A stretch of 64,000 bases of DNA from Clostridiales bacterium (GCA_015071005.1 SVIG01000005.1:1-64000); one strand, 5' to 3'; positions 1 through 9,023 are shown, counted from the first letter of the stretch. Program-made: numbers and translations. The notes: a model not told the origin generated them from the letters alone.

Positions 1-64
1 TTTTCACGTCCACCCTCACCATCGACTTGGAAGATGATGTGGGGTGAAAATAGCTCAAAATGCA

Positions 65-1510
65 TCACTTCTGCGTAGTTTTGGTCGAAGATCGACATAT
101 TACTGCAATAGTCTCGACGTGTTTGGTTTGGGGGAACATGTCATACGGCTGAATCTTTTCCACCTCGTAGTACCCCGAAAGGGTTTCCCCATCCACCGCG
201 CTTTCATACGCAGGATTCTTGATCAGCTCGCCTTCCGATTCTATCAAACGTCCCGTCAAAATTCCTAAATCGCGAGCAAGCGTCGCCGGATTACAACTAA
301 TCAACGTCAGCTTGGGAATACCGCTTTCTAAAAGCGCCTTTAATACGCTTCGAGCGATACCTGCCCTCGGCGGATCGAGAATTAAACGCACTTTTTCGCC
401 CTTCTCTTTTTTCAAAACGCCGGACAATTTTTCTTCCACGTAGCCGCAAATATTCGTCATATTCGTCAAGCCGTTTTTCACCTTCAACGAATCGGCGCAA
501 CGGCTCGCTTCTTCTTCCAATTCAATACCGTACACGCGTTTGACTTTCTTGGCGATCATCGCTGTTAAAAGTCCGCCGCCCGAGTAGGCGTCAATCACCA
601 CTTCGCTGCCGTCCTCGCACACCGTTTTAATAGCGTCTTTATACAGCTTGGTGCGGACGTTTTCATTCACTTGCAGGAAGGTGACCGGGCCTGCTTCATA
701 GCGGATTCCCTGCTCCTCCCCCTCAAAAAAGCCCGTACCATGTACGAGATGAAACTCTTTTCCAAGAATTACGTTCGTATCGTCTTGATTGATATTGATA
801 TACAAAGTAAAGGTATGCAAGATTTGCGAAAGCAACTCTATCAAGTAGGGTATACTCGGCAAATCGCGCTTGGTGCTTACGAGCGTGACAATATATTTTC
901 CGCCAATTTCTCGCGCAACGAGATGGCGAAGCGCGCCCGTTTTGTTTTCTTCGTCGTAACCCTTGACCGCACATTCCGTCATATAACGTTGAATGACGGC
1001 AATCAGTTTTTCCGCCCATTCGGGATGAATCGCGCACGCGCTTATGGGCACGATTCGATGACTATGCTCGGCATAGAAACCGATGACGTTTTTGCCGTCC
1101 TTGTCCACCCCGATCGGGATTTGCAATTTATTTCTGTATCCATACGGAAATTCGCTCTTGATCGCGATGGGGACTTGTACGTGCAAGCCTGCAATCTTCC
1201 GCAACGCGTCTTTCACGACGGTCGCTTTGTGCGTGAGCTGCATAGCATAATCCATGTGCTGCAAACAGCATCCACCGCAGCGCAAAAAGACGGGGCATTT
1301 CGGACGGACGCGTTCTTCCGCGGGCGTAAGGATTTCCTCCGCCTTTCCGTACCCGATATTCCCTTTTACTTTCAGCACTCGAAAGCGAACTTTCTCGCCA
1401 GGCAAACACGCAGGCACGAAAAAGGTGATCCCCTCGTGCTTGATGATGCCTTCGCCGTTCGAGCCGACCGCATCCGTAACGGCGCAAATTATATCGTTTT
1501 TCTCTATCAT
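65..1510 (-). CDS. rlmD: 23S rRNA (uracil-C5)-methyltransferase, RlmD/TrmA family
   Basis: Transfers a methyl group from SAM to C5 of a uracil in RNA. The protein starts with a TRAM-like RNA-binding region (about residues 1-60), then an iron-sulfur cysteine cluster (CPVFLRCGGCC), and ends in a class I SAM methyltransferase domain with ILDPPRAG and the catalytic cysteine in LISCNPATLARDL. The ORF opens upstream at 1558, but that start has no ribosome binding site and only overlaps the previous stop (ATGA). I chose MIEKND at 1510 because AAGGGGAG lies about 9 nt before it. About 481 residues, the normal family size. It is the last gene of the minus-strand run from the DUF5685 gene. The exact target uracil cannot be told from sequence. 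Confidence 0.9.
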   Translation of the reverse strand: MIEKNDIICAVTDAVGSNGEGIIKHEGITFFVPACLPGEKVRFRVLKVKGNIGYGKAEEILTPAEERVRPKCPVFLRCGGCCLQHMDYAMQLTHKATVVKDALRKIAGLHVQVPIAIKSEFPYGYRNKLQIPIGVDKDGKNVIGFYAEHSHRIVPISACAIHPEWAEKLIAVIQRYMTECAVKGYDEENKTGALRHLVAREIGGKYIVTLVSTKRDLPSIPYLIELLSQILHTFTLYININQDDTNVILGKEFHLVHGTGFFEGEEQGIRYEAGPVTFLQVNENVRTKLYKDAIKTVCEDGSEVVIDAYSGGGLLTAMIAKKVKRVYGIELEEEASRCADSLKVKNGLTNMTNICGYVEEKLSGVLKKEKGEKVRLILDPPRAGIARSVLKALLESGIPKLTLISCNPATLARDLGILTGRLIESEGELIKNPAYESAVDGETLSGYYEVEKIQPYDMFPQTKHVETIAVICRSSTKTTQK

Positions 1511-1554
1511 AAAACTCGCTCTCCCCTTATCTAATTGAGCTTGTTTTCTCTTCC

Positions 1555-2079
1555 TCATTTTTTATAAAGCCGATACACCAAATTGTTGACAGCCGCGCGC
1601 CACTTATACATTACGTAATCGTAAAACACGAAAAACGCCGTACCTAATACCAAAATCACGGGTATTGCGTATTGATCGACGAAGTCAATCGTCGTAGTCA
1701 TACCGAAAATAAACCGCCAAACGAGATACATCGTCACGTCGAACCACAGCGCTTTAATGGCGCATGCAACCCAACGGTTGATACGGATTTTGAGCTGCAA
1801 CTCGTTCACAATCGGATGCAATCCAAAAAACATTATGAACGGGAGCAAGTCCCAAAACCGCGCCGCGTTAAATATGAGCGATAATATACACGTTGCCAAG
1901 TAGGCAAGGATATATCCGCCATAGCTCTTTTTCGCAAGCGGAAGCATCAACGCCACACAGGAAAAAAGGTATCCCGTGAAAAGCAAGATTTCCGAATACG
2001 AGCCAATCGTGAGCAAAATCGTCGCGATTGCGCAAGATAACGCGGATAACGCTATTTCGTAAGCCGAAATTTTCTTCAT
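1555..2079 (-). CDS. Predicted multi-pass membrane protein
   Basis: About 174 residues with five or six hydrophobic segments, beginning MKKISAYEIALSALSCAIATILL. The start was moved from the ORF-track start to 2079 because GGAAGCGGTGAG precedes this ATG and the upstream 30 residues overlap the preceding gene. The size and the hydrophobic pattern with short loops recall small integral membrane proteins such as ECF transporter S components, but I see no diagnostic motif, so that is only a guess. The gene sits 11 nt after the J-domain-like gene and overlaps the possible upstream rlmD start, so it is probably co-transcribed with both. Confidence 0.7.
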   Translation of the reverse strand: MKKISAYEIALSALSCAIATILLTIGSYSEILLFTGYLFSCVALMLPLAKKSYGGYILAYLATCILSLIFNAARFWDLLPFIMFFGLHPIVNELQLKIRINRWVACAIKALWFDVTMYLVWRFIFGMTTTIDFVDQYAIPVILVLGTAFFVFYDYVMYKWRAAVNNLVYRLYKK

Positions 2080-2090
2080 CTCACCGCTTC

Positions 2091-2714
2091 CTATCTGCAA
2101 CCGCAGCAAAGGTTGAAAAGACAGTTCACACACATATACGTGTAGCAGCAGGAAATACATTCCGAACAAGCATTACCGCCCATTTGTTCACCGTCGTCAT
2201 ACGGTCTTGTATTGGGATTGGAATACGGGTTTTGCGAACGTTGATATGCCGATTGCTGCTCAAAATCGTTCTTTGCGTTCATTTTGCCGTACGCCGCGCG
2301 GTATTTGATGTTGTTAGGGTCCATTTCCATAGCGATTTCAAGCTGTTTCTTGCTTTCGTTCGTCCAATTCTTTTTGTAGAACACAACCGCTTGCAAATAA
2401 TGCCATTCTGCGGGACGTTCGTTGAAATCATCCAAGCGCGCTTGCGCTTCCGCAATTTTATCTTGCTTCAAAAGCTCGGAAATCTCCGCATACGCGTCAG
2501 CACCGCTGCTATTCTTGCTCGTTTCCTTACGCGAACTCATAATTTCCTTGTACGCCGCGTCCAGCTTCGTAAGCGCTTTCGCCGCATTGTTGCCAGCTTC
2601 CCCGTCCAACCATCTCTCTTCTTTGTACTGCTCGCGCAACAACTTATAACGAGTTTCAATCTCTTCGTCCGTTGCGTCTTCGGTCAAACCGAGAAGTTCG
2701 TAATATTCTTTCAT
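2091..2714 (-). CDS. J-domain-like protein with TPR-like middle and cysteine-rich tail
   Basis: The first 65 residues read as a DnaJ-type domain (MKEYYELLGLTEDATDEEIETRYKLL), followed by a helical repeat segment (AEAQARLDDFNERPAEWHYLQAV) resembling one or two TPRs, a Ser/Asn/Pro linker, and a C-terminal cysteine-rich end (CSECISCCYTYMCVNCLFNLCCGC). The HPD tripeptide that DnaJ proteins use to stimulate Hsp70 ATPase is absent (LREQYKEERWLDG occupies that place), so it probably is not a standard DnaK co-chaperone. It follows the DUF5685 gene by 68 nt, a pairing I recall from other Clostridia. The cysteine tail could bind metal or anchor at the membrane; this is inference. Confidence 0.75.
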   Translation of the reverse strand: MKEYYELLGLTEDATDEEIETRYKLLREQYKEERWLDGEAGNNAAKALTKLDAAYKEIMSSRKETSKNSSGADAYAEISELLKQDKIAEAQARLDDFNERPAEWHYLQAVVFYKKNWTNESKKQLEIAMEMDPNNIKYRAAYGKMNAKNDFEQQSAYQRSQNPYSNPNTRPYDDGEQMGGNACSECISCCYTYMCVNCLFNLCCGCR

Positions 2715-2782
2715 GTTATCTCCCTTCGGCTTTCGCCAAATATTTTTTCTTCTTTAGTATTCGCCTTTTTTACGGCGAGTAT

Positions 2783-3667
2783 TTATTTTTTTGCTTTCTT
2801 CTTCGTTTTGCATACGCCGTTTGCGTTGCATCCGCACATAATCCGTTTCGTCATCATCGGCAGACCCCGAAGCAAAATATTATCGGATAAATCACGGTTA
2901 TAGCGGAACTCTAAATGGGATAAATTCTCGCGAATATCAAAAAACAACGCGTTAAACACGTACTCTACGTCCTTCCTCTTTTCGCTCGCCATCAACGCCT
3001 GTTTACTCTCCGCGCCGTAGGCAAGAATGAAGGGATTGTACGCCCCCTTTTTCTTGTCCTTATCGTAATCGTCGAGCGCGTCGATTAGGTAAATCCATTT
3101 CCCAATCGCGTAAAACAAATTCCGCGTATAGGAATTCGCCTTCTCTTCCAAGGCGTAATCGGAAAAATCCGCAAGCATCTTCGCCGTCGCGTCCGCCGCC
3201 CTATCCAAGCTGTCCGTATTCGCCTTTTCCGCTTTTTCCTGCTCGGCAAGATTTTCTCGAACAATCCGCTCAATTTCTGGGTAGTTTTTCTTCACCCGCT
3301 TAAAGCCCTTCTTAAACCAAAGCCGTTTGCCGCGACCGCGGTCACCATCCATAATATCGTCCGTGTATTTATAATACACGAGTGCGGTGTTGAGCGCACC
3401 GAGTCGGCGAGTAAGCTCGTCCACTTCCGCCATTTGTCTTGAACGGATACAATGAGTAAAGCAATGCTGTTTTGTTATTTTTACGTCCTCGCCGCGGAGA
3501 TTATGCATAACGACGGACAAAAAAGTCACGTCGTAGGAAAGCCCCATACGCGCTCTATGACCGCACACCTGCGCTATCCCCTTGCAAACACCGCAGTACA
3601 TCGCGCGATACAGCGTTTCGTCTTTTATATATAAATACGGCGTATCCGCGCGGACGTAACCAAACAT
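2783..3667 (-). CDS. DUF5685 family protein
   Basis: About 294 residues starting MFGYVRADTPYLYIKD, a start I recognise as typical of DUF5685; the ORF-track start 30 residues upstream has no support, while CAGGAG precedes the ATG at 3667. Contains YRAMYCGVCKGI (a CxxC-like pair), a paired CFTHC, and a C-terminal KRIMCGCNANGVCKTKKK. The middle is all helical and rich in Asp/Lys (LIDALDDYDKDKKKGAYNPF). The DDYDKD stretch resembles aspartate-rich metal sites of polyprenyl synthase-like folds, but the function is unknown. The neighbour downstream is the J-domain-like gene. Confidence 0.75.
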   Translation of the reverse strand: MFGYVRADTPYLYIKDETLYRAMYCGVCKGIAQVCGHRARMGLSYDVTFLSVVMHNLRGEDVKITKQHCFTHCIRSRQMAEVDELTRRLGALNTALVYYKYTDDIMDGDRGRGKRLWFKKGFKRVKKNYPEIERIVRENLAEQEKAEKANTDSLDRAADATAKMLADFSDYALEEKANSYTRNLFYAIGKWIYLIDALDDYDKDKKKGAYNPFILAYGAESKQALMASEKRKDVEYVFNALFFDIRENLSHLEFRYNRDLSDNILLRGLPMMTKRIMCGCNANGVCKTKKKAKK

Positions 3668-3822
3668 ACGATTTTTTGCTCCTGTTTTCTTACTATCAGT
3701 ATACCAATTCTTAAAGGAAAACGCAACCGCTATTTCCGCATTCTTCCCCATCTTCACAAGAAATATCGGGGTTTTTCACCGATTGCACATATTTTTCCCT
3801 GTTTCACGGGAAACGAACGGAA

Positions 3823-5364
3823 TTATTTCGTGCTGGGCGGCTCGGGTACGATTTCCCCTTCCGCAAAGCGAGTGACAAGCGCCGTCATATCCTTCAAATT
3901 ATTCTTCACGCGCGTTTTGAAGCGCAAAGGACGATAACGGATATCGAGTAAGCTCTTGGGCGGCTTCATCGCCGTCAAAAGATACAAGCGCTTGATCCCC
4001 TTAAAGCTGTCCTTCACGTCGTTACCCGAAAGCGCGTAAAGTACGTCTTGCGGGAATTTGTAAGGGTTCGCAGTCGAAAGTACGACGATAGGTTTATTAT
4101 CCAAGCAATCGTTCTTTTCCTGCCAATTTTTATACTGCATATACACAGCCAAAGCGACGCCCGTATGCGTGTCCATCGCATACCCGAATTCATCAAAGAT
4201 TTCGTACATCGCTTCTATCGTATCGTCTTCGGAAGCAAAACCGCCGAAGAATTCTTCGTCCAAAATTTTCTTTTCCTTGTCGGTGATGGAATATTCCTTC
4301 TTCTCCGCAAGATCCTTCATGCGTTGCGCGGTCAATTCCGCGTTTCTGCCGCTCACCTCAAAGAGCAATCTTTCCAAATTCGACGATACCAAAATGTCCA
4401 TAGACGGGGACATGGTACGGTGGAATTGACGTTTTACGTCGTAAACGCCCTTCTTGAAAAAGTCCGCCAACACCTTGTTTTTATTCGACGCACAAATGAG
4501 CTTTCTTACCGGCAAACCCATTTGTTTTGCATACCAACCGGCAAGAATGTCGCCAAAGTTGCCCGTAGGTACGACGAAATCAATCGCGTCGCCGTATTCG
4601 ATTTGCCCTGCCGTGATTAAATCGAGATACGCCGAGAAATAATATGCGATTTGGGGTGCAAGTCTACCGAAGTTGATAGAGTTTGCACTCGAAAGGCGTA
4701 CCCCCTTCTTCGCCAATTCCGCGTTAAATTCTTCGGACGCGAACATCGTTTTCACCGCGCGTTGACAATCGTCGAAATTCCCTTCGACCGCCGCCACGCA
4801 AACGTTGTTGCCGCTTTGTACGCACATTTGCAAGCGTTGCATTTTAGCAACCCCTTCGTCGGGATAGAACACCGCCACTTTCGTGCCGGGCACGTCGCGG
4901 AAACCTTCCAACGCCGCCTTGCCCGTATCGCCGCTCGTCGCCGTCAAAATAAGGATTTCATCCTTAATCCCCGTCACTTCGCAGCTCTTTTTCAAAAGAT
5001 AGGGAAGCACCGTGAGCGCCATATCCTTGAAAGCACAGGTCGGGCCGTGGAAAAGCTCCAAAACGTACAAGCCCGTTTCACCATCCACTTTGACAAGGGG
5101 AACGGGGTCTTTACTCGTAAAGGACGAATACGCCTTTTCGCAGACCTCTTTCAAATAGTCCGCGCCAAGCTCTTCGGCAAGATATTTACCGAGCACGAAC
5201 GCCGCGCGTTCGGGATAGCTCATCTCCGTCATTTGCTCCAATTCGTCTTTTGTCACTTGCGGGAAAACTTCGGGAACGAACAAACCGCCGTTCTTTGCCA
5301 AGCCTTGCACAATCGCTTGTGCGCCCGTCACCTTTTCTCCGCCTCTCGTGCTAATGAAATACAT
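3823..5364 (-). CDS. thrC: Threonine synthase
   Basis: Converts O-phosphohomoserine to threonine with PLP, the last step of threonine synthesis. About 513 residues, the long class of threonine synthase. The PLP lysine lies in HGPTCAFKDMAL, and the phosphate-binding segment is TATSGDTGKAALEGF. The N terminus MYFISTRGGEKVTGAQAI is typical of the family and sets the start at 5364; the 23 extra residues in the ORF track (rich in Arg/Lys) are not. The ribosome binding site before it is weak (AAGGTAGG). No other threonine-pathway gene is adjacent. Confidence 0.95.
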   Translation of the reverse strand: MYFISTRGGEKVTGAQAIVQGLAKNGGLFVPEVFPQVTKDELEQMTEMSYPERAAFVLGKYLAEELGADYLKEVCEKAYSSFTSKDPVPLVKVDGETGLYVLELFHGPTCAFKDMALTVLPYLLKKSCEVTGIKDEILILTATSGDTGKAALEGFRDVPGTKVAVFYPDEGVAKMQRLQMCVQSGNNVCVAAVEGNFDDCQRAVKTMFASEEFNAELAKKGVRLSSANSINFGRLAPQIAYYFSAYLDLITAGQIEYGDAIDFVVPTGNFGDILAGWYAKQMGLPVRKLICASNKNKVLADFFKKGVYDVKRQFHRTMSPSMDILVSSNLERLLFEVSGRNAELTAQRMKDLAEKKEYSITDKEKKILDEEFFGGFASEDDTIEAMYEIFDEFGYAMDTHTGVALAVYMQYKNWQEKNDCLDNKPIVVLSTANPYKFPQDVLYALSGNDVKDSFKGIKRLYLLTAMKPPKSLLDIRYRPLRFKTRVKNNLKDMTALVTRFAEGEIVPEPPSTK

Positions 5365-5532
5365 GATTTCTTTACCTACCTTTTTCACGTTCTTTCTCCG
5401 ATTTTTCTTCGGTTGGATTATTTTTACACGCAAATTCGGCGAACACTTGTCCGCCTGTTTTTCATTTGCCTATTTTTTTCTTATGCCATCATCTATATTC
5501 GAGCCGTTTTTGAAAAACCGCTCATTTTTAGA

Positions 5533-5564
5533 AAAAGCCGAACGAGAACGCTCGGCTATTTTTT
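5533..5564 (-). terminator. Intrinsic terminator of the P-loop ATPase gene
   Basis: Hairpin AGCCGAGCG-TTCT-CGTTCGGCT followed by a T-run on the minus strand, about 40 nt after the ATPase stop. The + strand also has a T-run after the hairpin. Confidence 0.7.
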
Positions 5565-5603
5565 CATAACTATTCAATATACGGCTTTTGCCGCTTCTAA
5601 AAC

Positions 5604-6011
5604 TTAAATATATTTGCTTACGAAATCGGGCAATTCTTCTTTCGCTGCCGATACGCAAACGGTGATAACCAGGTTGTTCGTCTTGGAAACTTTATCGAGC
5701 ATATAGAAGAATGCCGCCATTTCTTGAACGGGCTTCCCTGCGATGCGTACTACGCCGTCAATGAAAACGTATTCGTTGTCGTGATTGCCTGCGATAACCC
5801 CTTTAATAAATCCGCAAAGAGCCGCTTCGCCAGCGATGTCGTATTCGCTCGTGTCAATGAAACGGATTTCGCGTTCCAAATCATACATACCGCGCTTGTT
5901 GTCCGTGATAAAAATCATGTGACCCTTCGCGTCCGCTACAGCCGCATTCGCCGCGTCGATCATCATCTTGGTTTTACCCGTACCCTTCGCGCCGTAAATA
6001 ATCTTAATCAT
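5604..6011 (-). CDS. Small P-loop ATPase of unknown role
   Basis: About 135 residues. A Walker A motif GAKGTGKTK lies at residues 7-15 and a hydrophobic Walker B-like strand ends in YVFIDG. The length is that of a bare P-loop domain with no recognisable partner domain. The ORF track begins 26 residues upstream, but the ATG at 6011 has GGGAGG nine nucleotides before it. It stands alone between thrC and the divergent aminotransferase and has its own terminator. It could be a nucleoside kinase-like or AAA-type regulator; I cannot decide. Confidence 0.75.
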   Translation of the reverse strand: MIKIIYGAKGTGKTKMMIDAANAAVADAKGHMIFITDNKRGMYDLEREIRFIDTSEYDIAGEAALCGFIKGVIAGNHDNEYVFIDGVVRIAGKPVQEMAAFFYMLDKVSKTNNLVITVCVSAAKEELPDFVSKYI

Positions 6012-6293
6012 AATCAAATCCTCCCAGATTTTGTGTTGCTTTCTTCCGAGCCAAATCGCTCTGTCTCTCGGTTTCCTATAGTTTACCAAATTTTTTTAAT
6101 AATTTCAAGACCTTTTTGAAAAATTTTTCCCATTTTAACAAAAATTTTTCCGCTTTTTTTGCCCTTTTTCTAAAAAAACTGTTTTTCTCACGTTTTCTCG
6201 ATTGAAACAATCGAAAAAATAGATAGACACCCCCCTTTTCTCTAAAAATATTGATTATTTTTTAAGAATTTATGAAAAGTAGGGTGGAAGAGG

Positions 6294-6322
6294 TTGCTTT
6301 CTTTTTGAAAAAAAGGTACAAT
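6294..6322 (+). promoter_or_regulatory. Promoter of the aminotransferase gene
   Basis: TTGCTT - 17 bp - TACAAT, 38 nt before the ATG, with GGAGAG as ribosome binding site. Confidence 0.7.
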
Positions 6323-6359
6323 AATAAACGTTAAAAATATCTAACGGAGAGATACACGT

Positions 6360-7559
6360 ATGAAAAGCAGAGTAGCAAAAAGAATGGCGGCGATTTCCCC
6401 CTCCTTGACCCTTGCGATTTCCGCGAAGGCGAAGGCGATGAAAGCGGCTGGGGAGAGCGTGGTGAGTTTCAGCGTAGGCGAACCCGATTTCAATACGCCC
6501 GAGCATATCATTCAAGCGGCGAAAATCGCGCTTGATAACGGCCACACCAAGTACACCCCTTCGTCGGGCTTGTTGCCCTTGCGTAAGGCGATTTGCGAGA
6601 AATTCCAAAAGGATAACGGTTTGGAATACGAGCCCTCGCAAATCATTGTTTCCAACGGTGCGAAACACTCCATCTTCAACGCTTGCTACGCACTTTTGGA
6701 CGAAGGCGACGAAGTAATTATCCCCGAGCCCTACTGGCTTACCTATCCCGAAGTGGTAAAGGTTTGCGGCGGCGTGCCCAAATATTTGTCCTGCAAAAAG
6801 GAAAATAAATATAAGTTCTCGGCGGAAGAACTGAAAAAAGCGATTACGCCCAAAACGAAAATGCTGATTTTCAACTCCCCTTCCAACCCCACGGGCGCGG
6901 TGTACAGCGAAGAAGAAGTACGCGCGATTGCCAAGGTTTGCGAAGAAGCGGAAATCTTCGTGCTTGCGGATGAAATTTACGAAAAGCTTTGCTATAACGG
7001 CGTAAAGCCCTTCTCGATTGCAAAGTGTAGCGAAAAAATGAAAGAGCTTACCATCACCGTAAACGGCGTGTCCAAAACGTACGCAATGACGGGCTGGCGC
7101 GTTGGGTATCTTGCAGCGCCGAAAGACGTTGCCAAGGCGATCGATTCCTTCCAAAGCCACGCAACCTCCAACGCTTCGTCCATTTCTCAATGGGCGACCA
7201 TCGAAGCCTTGAAATCTTCCGATGAAGAAATTGCGGAAATGGTAAACGTATTTGATAAGCGCAGAGCAACCCTTTTGCAACTCATCAGCGAAATCGACGG
7301 CGTGAAGGCTGTCGAGCCGGACGGCGCGTTCTACGTAATGCTCGTGGTTGGCGGTCTTTACGGCAAGAGCTATCGCGGCAAGACCATCACCAACTCAATC
7401 GAGTTTGCGGACGCCCTTTTGGAAAGCGAAAAGGTAGCGACCGTCCCTGGTATTTCCTTTGGTGCGGACGATTGCTTGCGTCTTTCCTACTCTTTGAGCG
7501 AAGAAGACATTCAAATCGGTTTGGCAAGAATTAAGAAATTCGTTTCCGAGCTTCAATAA
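6360..7559 (+). CDS. Class I/II pyridoxal-phosphate aminotransferase (aspartate aminotransferase type)
   Basis: A 399-residue fold-type I aminotransferase that most resembles the AspC-like aspartate aminotransferases of Bacillota. Visible motifs: VSFSVGEPDFNTPEHI near the N terminus, SNPTGAVY (Asn that contacts PLP), LADEIYEKL, and VSKTYAMTGWRVGYL holding the PLP lysine and the arginine that binds the phosphate. A single gene with its own promoter and terminator. Substrate range cannot be read from the sequence; aspartate/oxaloacetate is the family default, while broader keto-acid use is possible. Confidence 0.9.
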   Translation: MKSRVAKRMAAISPSLTLAISAKAKAMKAAGESVVSFSVGEPDFNTPEHIIQAAKIALDNGHTKYTPSSGLLPLRKAICEKFQKDNGLEYEPSQIIVSNGAKHSIFNACYALLDEGDEVIIPEPYWLTYPEVVKVCGGVPKYLSCKKENKYKFSAEELKKAITPKTKMLIFNSPSNPTGAVYSEEEVRAIAKVCEEAEIFVLADEIYEKLCYNGVKPFSIAKCSEKMKELTITVNGVSKTYAMTGWRVGYLAAPKDVAKAIDSFQSHATSNASSISQWATIEALKSSDEEIAEMVNVFDKRRATLLQLISEIDGVKAVEPDGAFYVMLVVGGLYGKSYRGKTITNSIEFADALLESEKVATVPGISFGADDCLRLSYSLSEEDIQIGLARIKKFVSELQ

Positions 7560-7574
7560 CGAAAAAATATAGCA

Positions 7575-7602
7575 AAAAGCCGACTCGAACGAGTCGGCTT
7601 TT
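7575..7602 (+). terminator. Terminator after the aminotransferase
   Basis: AAAGCCGACTC-GAAC-GAGTCGGCTTTT followed by CTTTT. An 11-bp perfect stem. Confidence 0.85.
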
Positions 7603-7620
7603 CTTTTACCATTTTTTCCT

Positions 7621-7638
7621 TTCAACGCGTACCTGTAT
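7621..7638 (-). repeat. Dispersed 20-bp motif, copy 1 (diverged)
   Basis: On the minus strand ATACAGGTACGCGTTGAA, just past the 3' end of the LysR gene. Lacks the leading G-run of the consensus GGGGGCAGGTACGCGTTSAA. Confidence 0.5.
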
Positions 7639-7641
7639 GGC

Positions 7642-8523
7642 TTATTTCGTACTTTTTCGACAACGCTTTTGTAAAAATTGAAGCAAATATTCGTAAAAAT
7701 CAGGAGCAACGCTAGACGGCAAAGGACTTTCATGCAAACCTATCACAATTTCCCTTTGACACTCTGGCTCGACGATGGGTATAAGCGCCACGTCGGCGGA
7801 AACACTCCCCCAAGAATATTCGGGCCAAAAGCCAACGCCCGCACTCGCGCCAATAATATTTCTTACCGCGACGGGCGAATCCGATTCAAACGAATTGTGC
7901 GGCTTAAATCCTGCATATGCGCAAAGACGGTCGCATACCGCACGAAAAAGTCGCGAACCTGCCAAGTTGACAAAACCTTCTTCTTTGACTTCCTTTAAGG
8001 AAATACTCGAATAGTTTGCATACTTGGAATTTTTTGGAACAGCAAGGTAAATTTTTTCCGCAATGACACGCCGTTTCTTGAATGCAGGCAATAAAGAGAC
8101 GTCCGCCATATCGGTCGTCACCGATATATCACAATCCGTTTCCGTTTCGTTTTGGATCACTTGGAAAAAAACTTCGGGATGTTTTTTCTTATAGCTAACA
8201 ACCGCGTCGGTGACCACCGTGGACGCGGCGAGCACGTTTAATTTGACCGTGTTTCGCGTTTCTTTTTTAAGAATTTCTATCTCCGTTGAAATGGAATCCA
8301 ACTGCAGAAAAACGCCCTCTAATTTACTCCTTAAATATTCGCCGTAAACGGTAAGAAAAATATTTCGCCCTTTTTTATAAAAAAGGGGAACGCCAAGCTC
8401 TTCTTCTAACTGTTTGATCGCTTTCGTCAAGGCAGGTTGGGCGATATGAATCGCTTCCGCCGCACGCGTTACGTGTCCGTATTTCGCCACCGTATAAAAA
8501 TACCGCAATTTCGCAAGCTCCAT
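7642..8523 (-). CDS. LysR family transcriptional regulator
   Basis: About 293 residues. N-terminal winged helix-turn-helix (MELAKLRYFYTVAKYGHVTRAAEAIHIAQPALTKAIKQLEEELGVPLF) is a textbook LysR domain; the rest is the periplasmic-binding-like effector domain. Start placed at 8523, where AAGGAGAG is 5 nt upstream; the 25 extra upstream residues have no ribosome binding site. The gene is transcribed away from a PQ-loop membrane protein, the usual arrangement when a LysR protein controls the neighbour. The ligand is unknown. Confidence 0.92.
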   Translation of the reverse strand: MELAKLRYFYTVAKYGHVTRAAEAIHIAQPALTKAIKQLEEELGVPLFYKKGRNIFLTVYGEYLRSKLEGVFLQLDSISTEIEILKKETRNTVKLNVLAASTVVTDAVVSYKKKHPEVFFQVIQNETETDCDISVTTDMADVSLLPAFKKRRVIAEKIYLAVPKNSKYANYSSISLKEVKEEGFVNLAGSRLFRAVCDRLCAYAGFKPHNSFESDSPVAVRNIIGASAGVGFWPEYSWGSVSADVALIPIVEPECQREIVIGLHESPLPSSVAPDFYEYLLQFLQKRCRKSTK

Positions 8524-8538
8524 TCTTACTCTCCTTGA

Positions 8539-8559
8539 ACGATAACTTTTCGTTATCGA
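8539..8559. promoter_or_regulatory. Candidate LysR operator in the divergent promoter
   Basis: CGATAAC-TTTTC-GTTATCG, a 7-bp inverted repeat with a 5-bp spacer, containing the ATAAC-N5-GTTAT form that fits the T-N11-A LysR box. It lies between the LysR start and the PQ-loop gene promoter. Confidence 0.6.
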
Positions 8560-8578
8560 TTTGATAATAATTATATAT

Positions 8579-8607
8579 TTTACATTATCTTTTGTCAAGT
8601 GTATAAT
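8579..8607 (+). promoter_or_regulatory. Promoter of the PQ-loop protein gene
   Basis: TTTACA - 17 bp - TATAAT, about 30 nt before the ATG. Confidence 0.7.
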
Positions 8608-8638
8608 AGTAATATAAGAAAAAAGGAGTATATGAAAA

Positions 8639-8962
8639 ATGGTTATATTTTTTGAGAGTGTTATGTTGATTTGTTTCGGTTTATCTTGGCCGATTTCCGT
8701 CTATAAAAGTATTACGTCGAAATCCACGAAGGGAAAAAGCGTGATATTTACCTTTGCTATTATCGTGGGCTATTTGGCAGGGATTACGGGGAAAATTTTA
8801 GATCAAACGTTTAATTACGTGCTTATCCTTTACTTTATCAATCTCGCGTTCGTTCTCGTTGATCTTGCTCTTTACTTTATCAATAGAAAACGTGAGTGCG
8901 CGACGTGTAAAGGCTCTTCTTTTGATAATGCCCAAACACAAAAGTGCCATCATGCCATATAA
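8639..8962 (+). CDS. Small PQ-loop (SemiSWEET-like) membrane protein
   Basis: 107 residues with three hydrophobic segments and, after the first, LSWPISVYKSITSKSTKGKSVIF, which matches the PQ-loop signature found in SemiSWEET sugar transporters and related three-helix proteins. The tail holds a CxxC pair (RECATCKGS). Start set by AAAGGAG 10 nt upstream. A divergent LysR gene shares its control region, suggesting induction by a small metabolite. Transport of a specific substrate is not shown. Confidence 0.7.
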   Translation: MVIFFESVMLICFGLSWPISVYKSITSKSTKGKSVIFTFAIIVGYLAGITGKILDQTFNYVLILYFINLAFVLVDLALYFINRKRECATCKGSSFDNAQTQKCHHAI

Positions 8963-8981
8963 CCTCTAAATATTTATTGAT

Positions 8982-9019
8982 AAAACCGCCCGCAACGGAA
9001 ATGTTGCAGGCGGTTTTTT
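8982..9019. terminator. Shared convergent terminator (PQ-loop gene and prfA)
   Basis: AAAACCGCCCGCAAC-ggaaat-GTTGCaGGCGGTTTTTT with T-runs usable on both strands. Confidence 0.8.
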
Positions 9020-9023
9020 CTTT

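Noticed and set aside
1-64. Possible end of a + strand gene reading ...FTSTLTIDLEDDVG then stop at 45-47
   Set aside because: Only about 14 residues are in the window and no start or domain can be checked; a chance reading is possible.
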